Under the pieces are notes generated by a model. That model saw only the letters and a list, made by a program, of their open reading frames with translations, searched no databases and was not told the DNA's origin. Position numbers and translations under genes: made by a program. Of a stretch of 64,000 nt of DNA, positions 24,907 to 34,123 are shown one piece after another. The DNA comes from Deinococcus roseus (GTDB lineage Bacteria > Deinococcota > Deinococci > Deinococcales > Deinococcaceae). Location of the stretch: the NCBI RefSeq assembly GCF_014646895.1, contig NZ_BMOD01000006.1:1-64000 (forward strand). The letters run 5' to 3'. The first letter of the stretch is position 1, and each line of letters begins with the position of its first letter.

Positions 24907-25827
24907 ATGCAAACCCTCACCCTTTTTGACGTTCAGGAAGCCGCTCTGCGGATCAAGCCCCATGTTCACCGTACCCCTGTGCTTTCCTCGCAGACCCTCA
25001 ATGCCCTGTGTGACCGGGAACTGTGGTTCAAAGCAGAACACCTGCAAAAAACCGGCAGTTTCAAGGTGCGTGGGGCCATGAATGCTGCCCTGCAACTGGA
25101 AAACCCAAAGGGCTTGCTGACCCGCTCCAGTGGCAACCATGCCCAGGGGGTGGCCCTGGCTGCCCGCACGCTGGGCATTCCCTGCATCGTGGTGATGCAC
25201 GAAGATGCCAGCGAATTGAAGAAAGAGGCTGTGCGCTCTTATGGAGCGACTGTGGTGGATGCTGGCGTCACCCATCTGAATGCAGACCAGAAGGTGCAGG
25301 AGTTGATTGCCCAGACGGGTTTCACTTTTCTGCATGCCTACGAAAACCTGCAGGTGATGACCGGACAGGGCACCCAGGCTCTTGAACTTTTTGAGCAGAT
25401 CTCTGCCCCGGATGCTGTGCTGGTCGCTGTCGGGGGAGGGGGGATGATCAGCGGGATTGCCACGGTGGTGAAAGCCCTGTGGCCCCAGACCCTGGTGCTG
25501 GGGGTGGAGCCTGAACGCGCCAACGATGCCCAGCAAAGCCTGCGCAAAGGAGAGAGGGTGACTTTGCCTGCCGCTCCAGACACCATTGCAGATGCCGTGC
25601 GCCCCCTCACGCCCGGTGCCCTGACGTTCCCAGTGATGCAGCGTCTGGTGGACGACATTCTGACAGTCAGCGAGGAAACCATTCTGGAAGCCCAGACCCT
25701 GATGATGCGCCACCTCAAGCAGGTGGTGGAACCCACTGCGGCTTTGCCTCTGGCCGCCCTGCTGGAACACAAAGACTTGCCCAAACGTCTGGCCCTGTTT
25801 GTTTGCGGAGGCAACTGGCTTCCCTGA
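24907..25827 (+). CDS. Threonine/serine dehydratase-like PLP enzyme
   Basis: This is a 306-residue fold-type II PLP enzyme. The PLP lysine sits in KTGSFKVRGA, SSGNHAQG follows as the cofactor and substrate loop, and GGGGMISG binds the phosphate. It lacks the regulatory ACT domain of biosynthetic IlvA, so it resembles catabolic TdcB or serine racemase. The start is the ATG at 24907 after CAGGAG; the frame is open upstream without support. Divergent lysR probably regulates it. Confidence 0.92.
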   Translation: MQTLTLFDVQEAALRIKPHVHRTPVLSSQTLNALCDRELWFKAEHLQKTGSFKVRGAMNAALQLENPKGLLTRSSGNHAQGVALAARTLGIPCIVVMHEDASELKKEAVRSYGATVVDAGVTHLNADQKVQELIAQTGFTFLHAYENLQVMTGQGTQALELFEQISAPDAVLVAVGGGGMISGIATVVKALWPQTLVLGVEPERANDAQQSLRKGERVTLPAAPDTIADAVRPLTPGALTFPVMQRLVDDILTVSEETILEAQTLMMRHLKQVVEPTAALPLAALLEHKDLPKRLALFVCGGNWLP

Positions 25828-25833
25828 GCACAA

Positions 25834-25866
25834 CAGAAGACCGCACTTTTTGGGTGCGGTCTTCTG
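25834..25866. terminator. Bidirectional terminator
   Basis: CAGAAGACCGCAC and its exact complement form a 13-bp stem around a T-rich 7-nt loop, between the convergent dehydratase and glycosidase genes. Confidence 0.75.
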
Positions 25867-25879
25867 CGAAAAGCCGATT

Positions 25880-27163
25880 TTATTGCTTCTCGAAGATCAG
25901 TTTCACAAAGGAACGGGCTGGTACTTCCAGAGTGCTTCCCAGCGGGAACTGGATGTTCGGTGCCTCATCTTTGACAACCTGCTCGGTGAAGCCTTCTGCT
26001 GCAGAGAGCTTCCAGCCTGCCAGATCGGTTTGAATGGTTTTGCTGGACGTTGCAGGATTCATCAGCAACAGTTGCAGTTTCCCGTCCCGCTCTACCGCAT
26101 GGGACCACAGGGAGGGGTCACTGGGGGTCACTTTCAGGCTGCTGCCATAAAAGTCTTTCAGCATCTGGAAAGCGTAATAGGTCGGTCTGTAAGTGAAATC
26201 ATCCCCGATCAGGCCGTGTCCCTGGGTGCCCTGCAGAGCGAAATAGTTGATCAGTTGCATGCCGCCCTCTGCCAGACGAAGGGTGGATTCGATGGCCCAC
26301 AGTGCTGCCACCTGATCGGCAAGGTGACGGTAGCTGGGGGATCGCCAGCTGAGGCCCAGTTCGGTCATGCCCAGTTCGATTTTGCGCTGGTACCCCAGAG
26401 GGTTGCGCTCAGGATCTTTCCAGAGGTTCTTGTAAAACTCCAGGTCATTGCTGACCCCATTCACGCTGTTCAGGGCGAATTCTTCGGTGGCAGAGCCGTC
26501 CGTGGGGTATTCGTGCCAGCTCAGCACATCCACGATGTCGCCGCACTTTTTCACAAACCCCTCCACAAAGAAGCGGTTGCCTGCCCCGGAGATGCTGGGA
26601 CCAATGAGTTTGATGGTGGGATCCACTTTCAGCATGGCTTCCCGCTGGGCCCGGAAGGTGTCGCAGTATTTTTCGGGGGTCCAGCTGGGGTCTCCACGGT
26701 TTACGGCATACAGGTCCGGTTCATTGCCAATTTCCCAGTACAGCACGGGAATTTCAAATGCCTTTGCCAGTTTCACCAGATTGGCGGCATCTTCTGGCGT
26801 GTTTTCTGCTCTGGTCTCGTTGGCACGGGCGAAAACACGGGTCTGAATCACCACTCTGGGTTTGTTCAAAAGCAGCCAGTTGTTTTTCAGGCCGGTGAAG
26901 TTGACCTCACCCATGTTGTATTCATCCCCGATGTTGCCTCCGGGGAAACGGATCACCCTGGGACCCAGCGACTGAAAATCTTTCAGGAACTCGATGATGT
27001 TCATGAAGTTCCCAAAATTGAAACCGCTGACCTGATCGGGGCTGATGGTGCTGGGGGTGGTTTCCAGTTTGAAGCTGACGTGCTGGGCCACTGCAAAGCT
27101 GCCCAGCAGCAGTCCCAGGGAAACAAAAGCCGTCTTGAAGGGGTTCTGGCGCAGTCTGGTCAT
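25880..27163 (-). CDS. Secreted glycoside hydrolase of clan GH-A
   Basis: The 427-residue protein has a signal peptide (to about residue 26, ending AVAQ). The TIM-barrel shows the acid/base Glu in WEIGNEPDL (about 146) and a nucleophile Glu in MTELGLSW (about 280), with RFPGGNIGDEY before them. The pattern is closest to GH39/GH51/GH79-type enzymes acting on arabinosyl, xylosyl or glucuronyl linkages; the exact family cannot be fixed by eye. The C-terminal ~90 residues are a beta-domain. AAAGGA precedes the ATG. Confidence 0.88.
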   Translation of the reverse strand: MTRLRQNPFKTAFVSLGLLLGSFAVAQHVSFKLETTPSTISPDQVSGFNFGNFMNIIEFLKDFQSLGPRVIRFPGGNIGDEYNMGEVNFTGLKNNWLLLNKPRVVIQTRVFARANETRAENTPEDAANLVKLAKAFEIPVLYWEIGNEPDLYAVNRGDPSWTPEKYCDTFRAQREAMLKVDPTIKLIGPSISGAGNRFFVEGFVKKCGDIVDVLSWHEYPTDGSATEEFALNSVNGVSNDLEFYKNLWKDPERNPLGYQRKIELGMTELGLSWRSPSYRHLADQVAALWAIESTLRLAEGGMQLINYFALQGTQGHGLIGDDFTYRPTYYAFQMLKDFYGSSLKVTPSDPSLWSHAVERDGKLQLLLMNPATSSKTIQTDLAGWKLSAAEGFTEQVVKDEAPNIQFPLGSTLEVPARSFVKLIFEKQ

Positions 27164-27297
27164 GTTTTGTCCTTTGCCCCAGTGTACAGCACATGAAAGC
27201 GTTTTCGTGGGTGGGGTTTGCTGGGTCAGAACACTGGTGTAGATGGGTGGCTTTGCCCATCTTTTTTCAACGTTCTTTCAAGGGTGGCAAAAACAAC

Positions 27298-27331
27298 ATG
27301 ACCCCTCCTCAGGTTCAGAGGAGGGGTCATG
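27298..27331 (-). terminator. Terminator of the RIO kinase gene
   Basis: CATGACCCCTCCTC pairs with GAGGAGGGGTCATG around a 7-nt loop; on the minus strand TTGTTTTTG follows. It begins about 10 nt after the stop codon. Confidence 0.85.
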
Positions 27332-27340
27332 GGTCAGGCA

Positions 27341-28168
27341 TTATCTGGGGACCTGTCTCAGCACTTCCCGGTACAGCGCGTCCTCGTCTTCTGCAATGCC
27401 CAGTTTGGAGAAGGTTTTGAGCATGCCCTTGATGTCGCGCCTGAGCAGGATTTCGGCCTGCGGATTTTCCCGAAAGCGGATCATCTGCGGGAAATCGATG
27501 GCATAGACTTTCCCCTCGTGCCAGAGCAAATTGAAGGTCGAAAAATCTCCGTGAACCCTGCCCATTCTGGCAAAGCCCCGCAGGATGTTTTTGGCCTGCT
27601 CGAAAGCGCTGCGGGCTTCTTCTTTTGACAGGTGAAGGTCTGAAAGCCTGGGGGCCGCGCCATCTTCGGTGCCGATGAACTCCATGACGATCACATTGCC
27701 GTTCCAGGCGATGGGTTTTGGCACTGCAATCCCCTGGTGGTGCAGGGCATGCAATTCCCTGAATTCCTGCTCCACCCACAGCACCAGCTGGGCATTGATC
27801 CCCACGTTGGTGCGGTCCTGGATGGCTTTTTCGATGCGGACATCGGCAACAAAACGGCCTTCACGGTACACGCTGTCGTTGCGGAAGGACCTGGCCCGGA
27901 TGTCTGCATAGACTTTCACGGCGACCAGTCCTTGCTGTGAGGTGGCCACATACACGGTGGCCTCTTTGCCCTGCTGCAATTGCCAGATGATGTCCTGAAT
28001 GAAACCCCGTTCAAAGAGCTCCTGCAGGGTGTGGTCTGCGAACCTGTCCAGAGAGGTGTTTTTCTCTTTGTGTTCGGTCAGGTCCTTGATGCGGCGTTTG
28101 CTGGAGGTTTTGCGGGTGTTGGTTTTGCTGAATTTTTCCCGGGTGTCGGGGTAATCGTCGTAACGCAA
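27341..28168 (-). CDS. RIO-type serine protein kinase
   Basis: RIO kinases are atypical kinases best known from ribosome maturation in archaea and eukaryotes; bacterial copies are scattered and poorly understood. The kinase core shows the nucleotide loop GKEATVYVA, the ATP lysine in VAVKVY, the catalytic HGDFSTFN and metal-binding IDFPQ. A basic N-terminal tail (about 50 residues) precedes it. I prefer the TTG at 28168 because AGGAGA lies 6 nt upstream; an ATG seven codons earlier (28189) abuts its own GGAGG with no spacing. Confidence 0.9.
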   Translation of the reverse strand: MRYDDYPDTREKFSKTNTRKTSSKRRIKDLTEHKEKNTSLDRFADHTLQELFERGFIQDIIWQLQQGKEATVYVATSQQGLVAVKVYADIRARSFRNDSVYREGRFVADVRIEKAIQDRTNVGINAQLVLWVEQEFRELHALHHQGIAVPKPIAWNGNVIVMEFIGTEDGAAPRLSDLHLSKEEARSAFEQAKNILRGFARMGRVHGDFSTFNLLWHEGKVYAIDFPQMIRFRENPQAEILLRRDIKGMLKTFSKLGIAEDEDALYREVLRQVPR

Positions 28169-28189
28169 GAGGATTCTCCTGAGAGCCAT

Positions 28190-28732
28190 CCTCCTTCAGG
28201 GCAAAATTCCGCTGTCTTCACAGCAGGCGGTTTGAACGCACTGGAATGTGGAAAACAGGTCTGTCAGAAGGACGGCTGAAGTGATGAAAAGGCTTGTGGC
28301 ATCTGGCCGTTCAGTGAAAAAACAGTCGTGTTGTTGCTGCCCATTGCACCACCTCCTCTTGCAAGTTCCGGGTGTCTCCCGGTTTGCAATGCCAGAACTT
28401 CAATCTGACCGTGTGATAAAGACAGTGTACTGGCTCACCTTGCATTTGTCTTAGGCAATAAAGCGGATGCTTCAAAATCCAGTCGGGTGCACCATGAAGT
28501 CACCATGGACAACATTCGGAACTGATTTCCTGTCATCCCCAGAGCTGCAGAGGCAGACCTGTACAGCACTGACCTTTAAAAACGGTGAGAAGAGGCCCAA
28601 ACTGGCCTCAAGCAGACTGGGGCATAACTTCCGAACGGCCTCCATTTCAGGTGTTAAAATATGATTTAAGCAATGCAGACCATGGACATGAACCACCTCC
28701 CCTGACACCCAGAGGAGGGAGACTGCTCGTTT
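28190..28732. other. Divergent intergenic region of 543 bp between the RIO kinase and hflX
   Basis: It holds a small minus-strand frame with a strong ribosome site (28264-28344) and a hairpin at 28359-28389 (TTGCAA / TTGCAA outer and CCGGG / CCCGG inner stems). A TAAAATATGAT stretch near 28654 may be the hflX -10 region. No other gene is supported. Confidence 0.5.
28264..28344 (-). CDS. Possible leader peptide upstream of the RIO kinase, 26 aa
   Basis: On the minus strand an ATG stands 6 nt after GAGGAGGTGG, one of the strongest ribosome sites in this area. It opens a 26-codon frame rich in Ser, Asn and Gln that ends 75 nt before the first possible kinase start. A stable hairpin lies just upstream. 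It may be a leader peptide or a chance frame. Confidence 0.35.
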   Translation of the reverse strand: MGSNNTTVFSLNGQMPQAFSSLQPSF

Positions 28733-30457
28733 TTGTCGGAGGACACGACCATAGAGAAAGTACACGGAAACCTGCAAGGCCTGAAAACCAACCAAGTCAA
28801 ATTGCTCTCGAACCTTTACCGCCGCAAGGTGCCCCCAGGAATGGTGGTCACCCCGGAACTGGCCCGGGCCATGAGCGAACTCAGCGCAGAAATCCGCCGT
28901 GAGGTCGCCGTGATCATTGACCGCCGGGGCCATGTGCTGACCGTTTCTGTCGGAGACGCGTCTGCCACCGACCTGCCCCCGGTCAAGCACAGCGAGAACC
29001 GCTTGAGCGGCTTCCATCTGGTGCACACCCATCCCAGAGGGGGGGCTTTAAGCAAATCTGACCTCTCCACCCTGTTCCTGAACCGCCTGGATGCCATCTG
29101 TGCCATCGAGGTGAAAGACGCCCTGCCTGTCAAAGCCCATGTGGCCCACCTCACCCCGCCCAATTCGGCGCTGGAAGAGGAAGACTGGCGCATCCTGGTG
29201 CCCCAGACCCTCCACGAACTGGAAGAATGGGATCTGCAGGGTCAGGTTCGGGCACTCGAAGAGGAGTTTGCCCGCTTCAAGGACCTCAAAAAACAGAAAA
29301 AAGACGCCGAGCGTGCCCTGCTGGTGCAGGTGGACTCCGGTGAATTCGACGCCGAGGACCGCCTGGTGGAACTCAGTGAACTGGCCCGCACAGCAGGCGC
29401 TGTGGTGGTGCACAAGGAACTGGTGTTCCGCAAGCACCTCAACCCCTCCAGTGTGATTGGCAAAGGGAAACTGGAAGAACTGACCTCCCGTGCCTACCAC
29501 CTGGATGCCAGCATGATCATCTTTGGGCAGGAACTTTCACCTGCTCAGGCCAGGGAAATCGAGAACGTCACCAACCTGAAGATTCTGGACCGCACCCAGC
29601 TCATTCTGGACATCTTCGCCCTGCACGCCAGTGGCACAGAGTCCAAACTGCAGGTGGAACTGGCCCAGTTGCGCTACATGAAACCCAGACTGCTTGGGAA
29701 AGGCACCCAGCTTTCCAGGATCGGGGGTTCGGGTGGATCAGCAGGCGGGGCCATCGGAACCAGAGGACCGGGGGAAACCAAGCTGGAGCTGGACCGCCGG
29801 TACATCAACGACCGGATTTCCGAACTGGACAACCACATTGAAGGCCTCTCCCGCAGGCGTGAAGAACACCGCAAAGCCCGTGCCAGAAACCGCATCCCGG
29901 TGGTGGGCATTGTGGGCTACACCAACGCCGGGAAAAGCACCCTGCTCAACGCCCTGATCAACCAGCGCGAAGAGAAAAAGGTGCTGGCAGAGAACAAGCT
30001 GTTCGCCACCCTGCGCCCCACCAGCCGTCAGGTGTTCCTGCAGAACTACGGACAGGTGATCCTCACCGACACTGTGGGATTCATCCGTGACCTGCCAAAA
30101 GATCTGGCAAGGGCGTTTAAAGCCACCCTGGAAGAAATTGGCGATGCCAACCTGCTGATGCACGTTCTGGACGCCAGTGCCCCTGATTTTGAAATCAAAT
30201 ACCAGTCCGTGGAGAACATCCTGAAAGAACTCGAACTTACAGACATTCCTGTGCTGGTGGTGCTCAATAAAGCAGACCAGGCCACACAGGAGCGCCTGGA
30301 GGCCCTGAAGGACCGCTATGCCGGACTGGTGGTGTCGGCCATGACCGGAGAGGGTATCATGGATCTGAAGAGAGAACTGATCGGGGTGCTCACCCGCCAC
30401 GGCCTGGAAACCAGTCAGCCCGAATTTATGGGAACGCTGAACGCGTACTCCTCGTAA
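28733..30457 (+). CDS. hflX: GTPase HflX
   Basis: HflX binds the 50S ribosome and rescues or splits stalled ribosomes during stress. The 574 residues include a long N-terminal extension (about 1-185) before the HflX-specific domain (SVIGKGKLEEL, PAQAREIENVTNLKILDRTQLIL), a glycine-rich loop (GGSGGSAGGAIGTRGPGETK) and the G domain with GYTNAGKS, DTVGF and NKAD. The start is a TTG behind GAGGAGGGA; an ATA codon 8 nt after a second GGAGG is an alternative. Confidence 0.95.
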   Translation: MSEDTTIEKVHGNLQGLKTNQVKLLSNLYRRKVPPGMVVTPELARAMSELSAEIRREVAVIIDRRGHVLTVSVGDASATDLPPVKHSENRLSGFHLVHTHPRGGALSKSDLSTLFLNRLDAICAIEVKDALPVKAHVAHLTPPNSALEEEDWRILVPQTLHELEEWDLQGQVRALEEEFARFKDLKKQKKDAERALLVQVDSGEFDAEDRLVELSELARTAGAVVVHKELVFRKHLNPSSVIGKGKLEELTSRAYHLDASMIIFGQELSPAQAREIENVTNLKILDRTQLILDIFALHASGTESKLQVELAQLRYMKPRLLGKGTQLSRIGGSGGSAGGAIGTRGPGETKLELDRRYINDRISELDNHIEGLSRRREEHRKARARNRIPVVGIVGYTNAGKSTLLNALINQREEKKVLAENKLFATLRPTSRQVFLQNYGQVILTDTVGFIRDLPKDLARAFKATLEEIGDANLLMHVLDASAPDFEIKYQSVENILKELELTDIPVLVVLNKADQATQERLEALKDRYAGLVVSAMTGEGIMDLKRELIGVLTRHGLETSQPEFMGTLNAYSS

Positions 30458-30481
30458 TATCCACTGAACAGGAGGTATCAC

Positions 30482-30895
30482 ATGTCTTTTCTTGACAACT
30501 TGGCCAAAGGACTGAAAAACGCACTGGACGTTGCCAAAACCAAAGGTGAAGAAGCCGCCCAGTACAGCAAAGCCCGTTATGAACTCTTTCAACTGAACCG
30601 GGATCTGGACGCCACCTACAACAAACTGGGCAAACAGGTGTTCAACTCCAACACCCTGGAAGGCACCGGCGAATTCTTCGCAGAAGTGCGCCGCCTGCAG
30701 GCCGAAATTGCCCAGAAGGAAGAAGACCTGCGCGAAATTGGCCAGAAGAACCCCGAAGCCGCCGAGGAAGCCGAAGCCGCCATTCAGGCAGAAGCAGCCA
30801 GCCAGGAAGCCAGTTACACCCCCCCAGGCACTGCAGCTGCAGATTCTGGCACCCAGAACCCCGGTCCGGTCAACACCACCAAGTCCGACGAATAA
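30482..30895 (+). CDS. Coiled-coil hypothetical protein, 137 aa
   Basis: The protein begins with an amphipathic helix (SFLDNLAKGLKNALDVAKTK) and a longer coiled coil (about 30-95). It ends in a disordered Ala/Glu/Pro-rich tail. No cysteines are present. It follows hflX by 24 nt with a strong AGGAGGT site and ends before a terminator, so it is co-transcribed with hflX. Function is unknown. Confidence 0.8.
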   Translation: MSFLDNLAKGLKNALDVAKTKGEEAAQYSKARYELFQLNRDLDATYNKLGKQVFNSNTLEGTGEFFAEVRRLQAEIAQKEEDLREIGQKNPEAAEEAEAAIQAEAASQEASYTPPGTAAADSGTQNPGPVNTTKSDE

Positions 30896-30932
30896 ACGGG
30901 GAACAACCCCCAGACAGACACTTTGACATGAG

Positions 30933-30960
30933 ATCCCTCACCTTCGGATGGGGGATTTTT
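30933..30960 (+). terminator. Terminator of the hflX unit
   Basis: ATCCCTCA and TGGGGGAT form an 8-bp stem (one G-T pair) with an 8-nt loop, followed by five T. Confidence 0.85.
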
Positions 30961-31153
30961 GGTGTCTGCCAGCAAAAATGAATGGGGTACTGGACCTGCC
31001 GAAAAGTTTACAGTTCACAGTCTACAGTTCACAGCAAGATCCATCGGTGTGCTTTGATGTCTTTTGGTTCTGACAGAGCAGGAATGCCTGAGCAGCTCAG
31101 GGAAGTGCGCTTTATTGCGCTTTATGTGGTGTGCTGACGGCTGAAAGCTCTGG

Positions 31154-32077
31154 ATGAAGTATATTGATGAAACTTTGGGAGCTTTCCTGACCGCCCTGAA
31201 TGCTGTGTTGCCCGTGTTCATCCTGATCGGGATTGGGGCTTTGCTGGCCCGGTCCTTTAAGGGACTGGACATTTCCACACTGGCACGGGTCACCCTGTAT
31301 GCCGGGATTCCAGCAGTGGTGTTTCAGTCGATTCGCAAGGCAGAAATCCCCCTGAACCTGACCCTCAGCCTGACCCTGGGATATGTGCTGTACCTGGTTT
31401 TGCTGGGCATCCTGACTTACGCCACCACCAGAGACCTGCCAAAAGTGCAGTCCCGTTCGGTGATTGCTGCAGCCCTGTTCGGGAATTCGGGGAACATGGG
31501 ACTTCCCATTGCGCTTTTCGCTTATGGTCAGACGGGTCTGGAACGGGGGATGGTGCTTTTTGTGGTTTCCATCATCGTGATGTACATCGGCTCTCCGATG
31601 CTGCTGGCCGGAACCCGCAATGTCCAAGAGAACATCAAACGCACCCTGACGATGCCCCCCATTCCTGCTGCCGTGCTGGGCATCCTCTTCAACGTCCTGA
31701 ACTGGGAGGTTCCAGTGTTCATGGACCGGGGGGTGCAGTTGCTGGCAGACACGGCTTTGCCCATGATGCTCCTGACCCTGGGGATGCAAACCTTTCGTTC
31801 CTGGAGCTGGGCCATTGATCTGGTGGCGGTCCGAACCTCCCTGCTGCGTTTTCTGGGGGGTGGGGTGATCACCTATCTGGTGTGCATGTTGCTGGGCCTG
31901 AGGAATCTGGATCTGGCCATGATGATGCTGGGGGCCATGATGCCCGCAGCCGTGACCACCTTTGTGGTGGCTGTGGAGGTCGGCGGAGACGTGCATGTGA
32001 TTGCTCGCACGGTGGTGCTCTCCACGGTTTTGTCTCTGGGTCTGATCACCCTGACTGTGATGTTCTTCCCGGCCTGA
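31154..32077 (+). CDS. AEC-family transporter (auxin efflux carrier-like)
   Basis: This 307-residue inner-membrane protein has about ten transmembrane helices in two inverted halves of five. The conserved polar break NSGNMGLP (about 115-122) lies in the fourth helix, as in bacterial AEC permeases that export small organic acids. The substrate is not readable. A direct repeat of ACAGTTCACAG (31008-31034) lies in the upstream region. It ends 110 nt before the TRAP operon, whose own promoter separates them. Confidence 0.88.
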   Translation: MKYIDETLGAFLTALNAVLPVFILIGIGALLARSFKGLDISTLARVTLYAGIPAVVFQSIRKAEIPLNLTLSLTLGYVLYLVLLGILTYATTRDLPKVQSRSVIAAALFGNSGNMGLPIALFAYGQTGLERGMVLFVVSIIVMYIGSPMLLAGTRNVQENIKRTLTMPPIPAAVLGILFNVLNWEVPVFMDRGVQLLADTALPMMLLTLGMQTFRSWSWAIDLVAVRTSLLRFLGGGVITYLVCMLLGLRNLDLAMMMLGAMMPAAVTTFVVAVEVGGDVHVIARTVVLSTVLSLGLITLTVMFFPA

Positions 32078-32120
32078 TCTTGCTGACCCTTTTGACCCTG
32101 AAATCGTAAAAATGCTGTCA

Positions 32121-32149
32121 TTGACGGGTTATGCCCGTGTGCATACAAT
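32121..32149 (+). promoter_or_regulatory. Promoter of the TRAP permease operon
   Basis: TTGACG (32121-32126) and TACAAT (32144-32149) with exactly 17 bp between them, about 38 nt before the start codon. This is one of the best promoter matches in the window. Confidence 0.75.
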
Positions 32150-32187
32150 GAAGCAACTTGCACAACAACTGAAACAGAGGAGGGGGA

Positions 32188-32733
32188 ATGGCCGTATTGT
32201 TGCGTATTTCTGCTTTCATCGACACCATCAATGACCGCATTGGCAAGGTGGTGCTGTGGTTGATTCTGCTGTCGGTGCTGGTCTCATCCGGGAACGCTGT
32301 GATCCGCAAGGTGTTCGGGGTGAGTTCCAACGCCTGGCTGGAAGCCCAGAGTTACATGTTTTCCATGGTGTTTTTGCTGATGGGGGGATATGCCCTGCTC
32401 TATGACCGCCATGTGCGGGTGGATTTGCTGTACACCCGCTATTCGCCCAGAACCAGAGCGATTTTGAACCTGGTGGGAAGCCTGTTCTTTTTGCTTCCCA
32501 CAGCTTTTTGCATCGTGTATTTCTCCTGGCCGCAACTGATCGAGTCTTACCACATCAGGGAGATGTCTCCAGACGCTGGAGGACTGCCCAGATGGCCCAT
32601 CAAACTGATGATTCCGGTGGGTTTTGCCCTCTTGATGCTGCAGGCCCTTTCAGAGGCCATCAAGAACGCGGCTTTCCTGGCTGGAAAATACCAGTTCAAG
32701 CAGGATGAAGAGGAAGAGGCGGTGGTGGCCTGA
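32188..32733 (+). CDS. dctQ: TRAP transporter small permease subunit
   Basis: The 181-residue membrane protein has four helices, with the typical DctQ features NAVIRKVFGVSSNAWLEAQ and DRHVRVDLLY. It forms the small membrane subunit that pairs with DctM in sodium-driven solute uptake. It has a strong GAGGAGGGGG site and overlaps dctM by 1 nt, so the two are translationally coupled. Confidence 0.95.
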   Translation: MAVLLRISAFIDTINDRIGKVVLWLILLSVLVSSGNAVIRKVFGVSSNAWLEAQSYMFSMVFLLMGGYALLYDRHVRVDLLYTRYSPRTRAILNLVGSLFFLLPTAFCIVYFSWPQLIESYHIREMSPDAGGLPRWPIKLMIPVGFALLMLQALSEAIKNAAFLAGKYQFKQDEEEEAVVA

Positions 32734-34058
32734 TGGATTGGGGTGCGATTCTTCCTCCGGCGATGTTTGTGAGTTTGATTGTGTTTCTGCTGCTGGGTTA
32801 CCCCGTGGCTTTTTCCATCGGGGCTGTGGGGTTGCTGTTTGGGTTCATTGGGGTGGAACTTGATGTCTTCAAGTGGCAGTTCCTCAGCGGTCTGCCCCTG
32901 CGCATCACCGGAACCATGTTCAACCAGACCTTGCTGGCAATTCCCTTTTTCACCTTCATGGGCCTGATTCTGGAGCGCTCGGGCATGGCCGAAGAACTGC
33001 TGGACACCATGGGGCAGCTTTTCGGCAAGGTGCGCGGAGGTCTGGCTTACGCGGTGATTTTTGTGGGGGCCTTGCTGGCAGCAACCACAGGCGTGGTGGC
33101 CGCCTCAGTGATTGCCATGGGCCTGATTTCCCTGCCCATCATGATGCGTTACGGCTATTCCACCCGCCTGGCCACCGGGGTGATTGCTGCCTCTGGAACC
33201 CTGGCACAGATCATCCCACCCAGCCTGGTTTTGATTGTGATGGCAGACCAGCTTGGAGCCTCTGTCGGAGACATGTACCGGGGGGCCATGGTTCCTGGCC
33301 TGATCCTGACCGGAATGTATGTGCTATACGTGCTGATCACCACCATCGTGAACCCCAAAAGTGCCCCGGCCCTTCCTGAAGAGGCACGCAAGGTCAGGGG
33401 ATTTGCCCTGTTCCTGCAGGCCATGCGGGTGATGGTTCCCCCACTGGTCCTGATTTTCCTGGTGCTGGGCACCATCTTCTTTGGTCTTGCCACCCCCACA
33501 GAAGGCGGTGCGATGGGTGCAGTTGGGGCCATCATCCTGGCAATGCTCAACAAGCGCCTGAGCTACAAATTGCTCTGGCAGGCCATGCAGCAGACTGCCT
33601 CCCTGACCACCTTTGTGGTGTTCATCCTGCTGGGATCCACGGTGTTCAGCCTGGTGTTCCAGGGGGTGTACGGCTCTGACTGGGTGGATTCCCTGATGAC
33701 CAGCATTCCGGGCGGCAAGATCGGCTTCCTGATCTTTGTGAACATCTTCGTGTTCATGCTGGCCTTCTTCCTGGACTTCTTCGAGATTGCCTTCATTGTG
33801 ATTCCGCTCTTGAAACCCGTGATGGATTCTCTGGGCATCAGCCCTTACTACTTCGGGGTGCTGATCGGTGTGAACCTGCAGACCAGTTTCATGCACCCGC
33901 CATTCGGGTTTGCTTTGTTTTATTTGCGCAGTGTGGCCCCTAAGAACATCAAGACCATCGACATTTACTGGGGAGCAGTGCCTTTTGTGGTGATCCAGGT
34001 GATCATGGTGGGCCTCTTGATTGCCTTTCCGGTGCTGGTGCTGCGCTGGATTCAGTAG
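32733..34058 (+). CDS. dctM: TRAP transporter large permease subunit
   Basis: The 441-residue protein has about 12-13 transmembrane helices and forms the conducting subunit of the TRAP transporter. The family loop AATTGVVAASVIAMG and the segment GTLAQIIPPSLVLI are visible. A helix-turn with HPPFGFALFYLRSVAP near residue 385 is also typical. It completes the dctQM operon; the partner binding protein is encoded convergently just downstream. Confidence 0.96.
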   Translation: MDWGAILPPAMFVSLIVFLLLGYPVAFSIGAVGLLFGFIGVELDVFKWQFLSGLPLRITGTMFNQTLLAIPFFTFMGLILERSGMAEELLDTMGQLFGKVRGGLAYAVIFVGALLAATTGVVAASVIAMGLISLPIMMRYGYSTRLATGVIAASGTLAQIIPPSLVLIVMADQLGASVGDMYRGAMVPGLILTGMYVLYVLITTIVNPKSAPALPEEARKVRGFALFLQAMRVMVPPLVLIFLVLGTIFFGLATPTEGGAMGAVGAIILAMLNKRLSYKLLWQAMQQTASLTTFVVFILLGSTVFSLVFQGVYGSDWVDSLMTSIPGGKIGFLIFVNIFVFMLAFFLDFFEIAFIVIPLLKPVMDSLGISPYYFGVLIGVNLQTSFMHPPFGFALFYLRSVAPKNIKTIDIYWGAVPFVVIQVIMVGLLIAFPVLVLRWIQ

Positions 34059-34083
34059 CTGGATTCAGGACAGGGTCCAGCAA

Positions 34084-34110
34084 GAAAGACCGGGAACTTC
34101 CCGGTCTTTC
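34084..34110. terminator. Bidirectional terminator between dctM and dctP
   Basis: GAAAGACCGGGAA and its complement form a 13-bp stem with a 1-nt centre, with TTTGTTTT on the plus side. It separates the convergent TRAP units. Confidence 0.85.
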
Positions 34111-34123
34111 TTTGTTTTGCGGT

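Noticed and set aside
27241..27267. Plus-strand terminator AGATGGG/CCCATCT with T run
   Set aside because: No plus-strand gene lies upstream to be terminated; it sits in the 5' region of the minus-strand glycosidase and is probably incidental.
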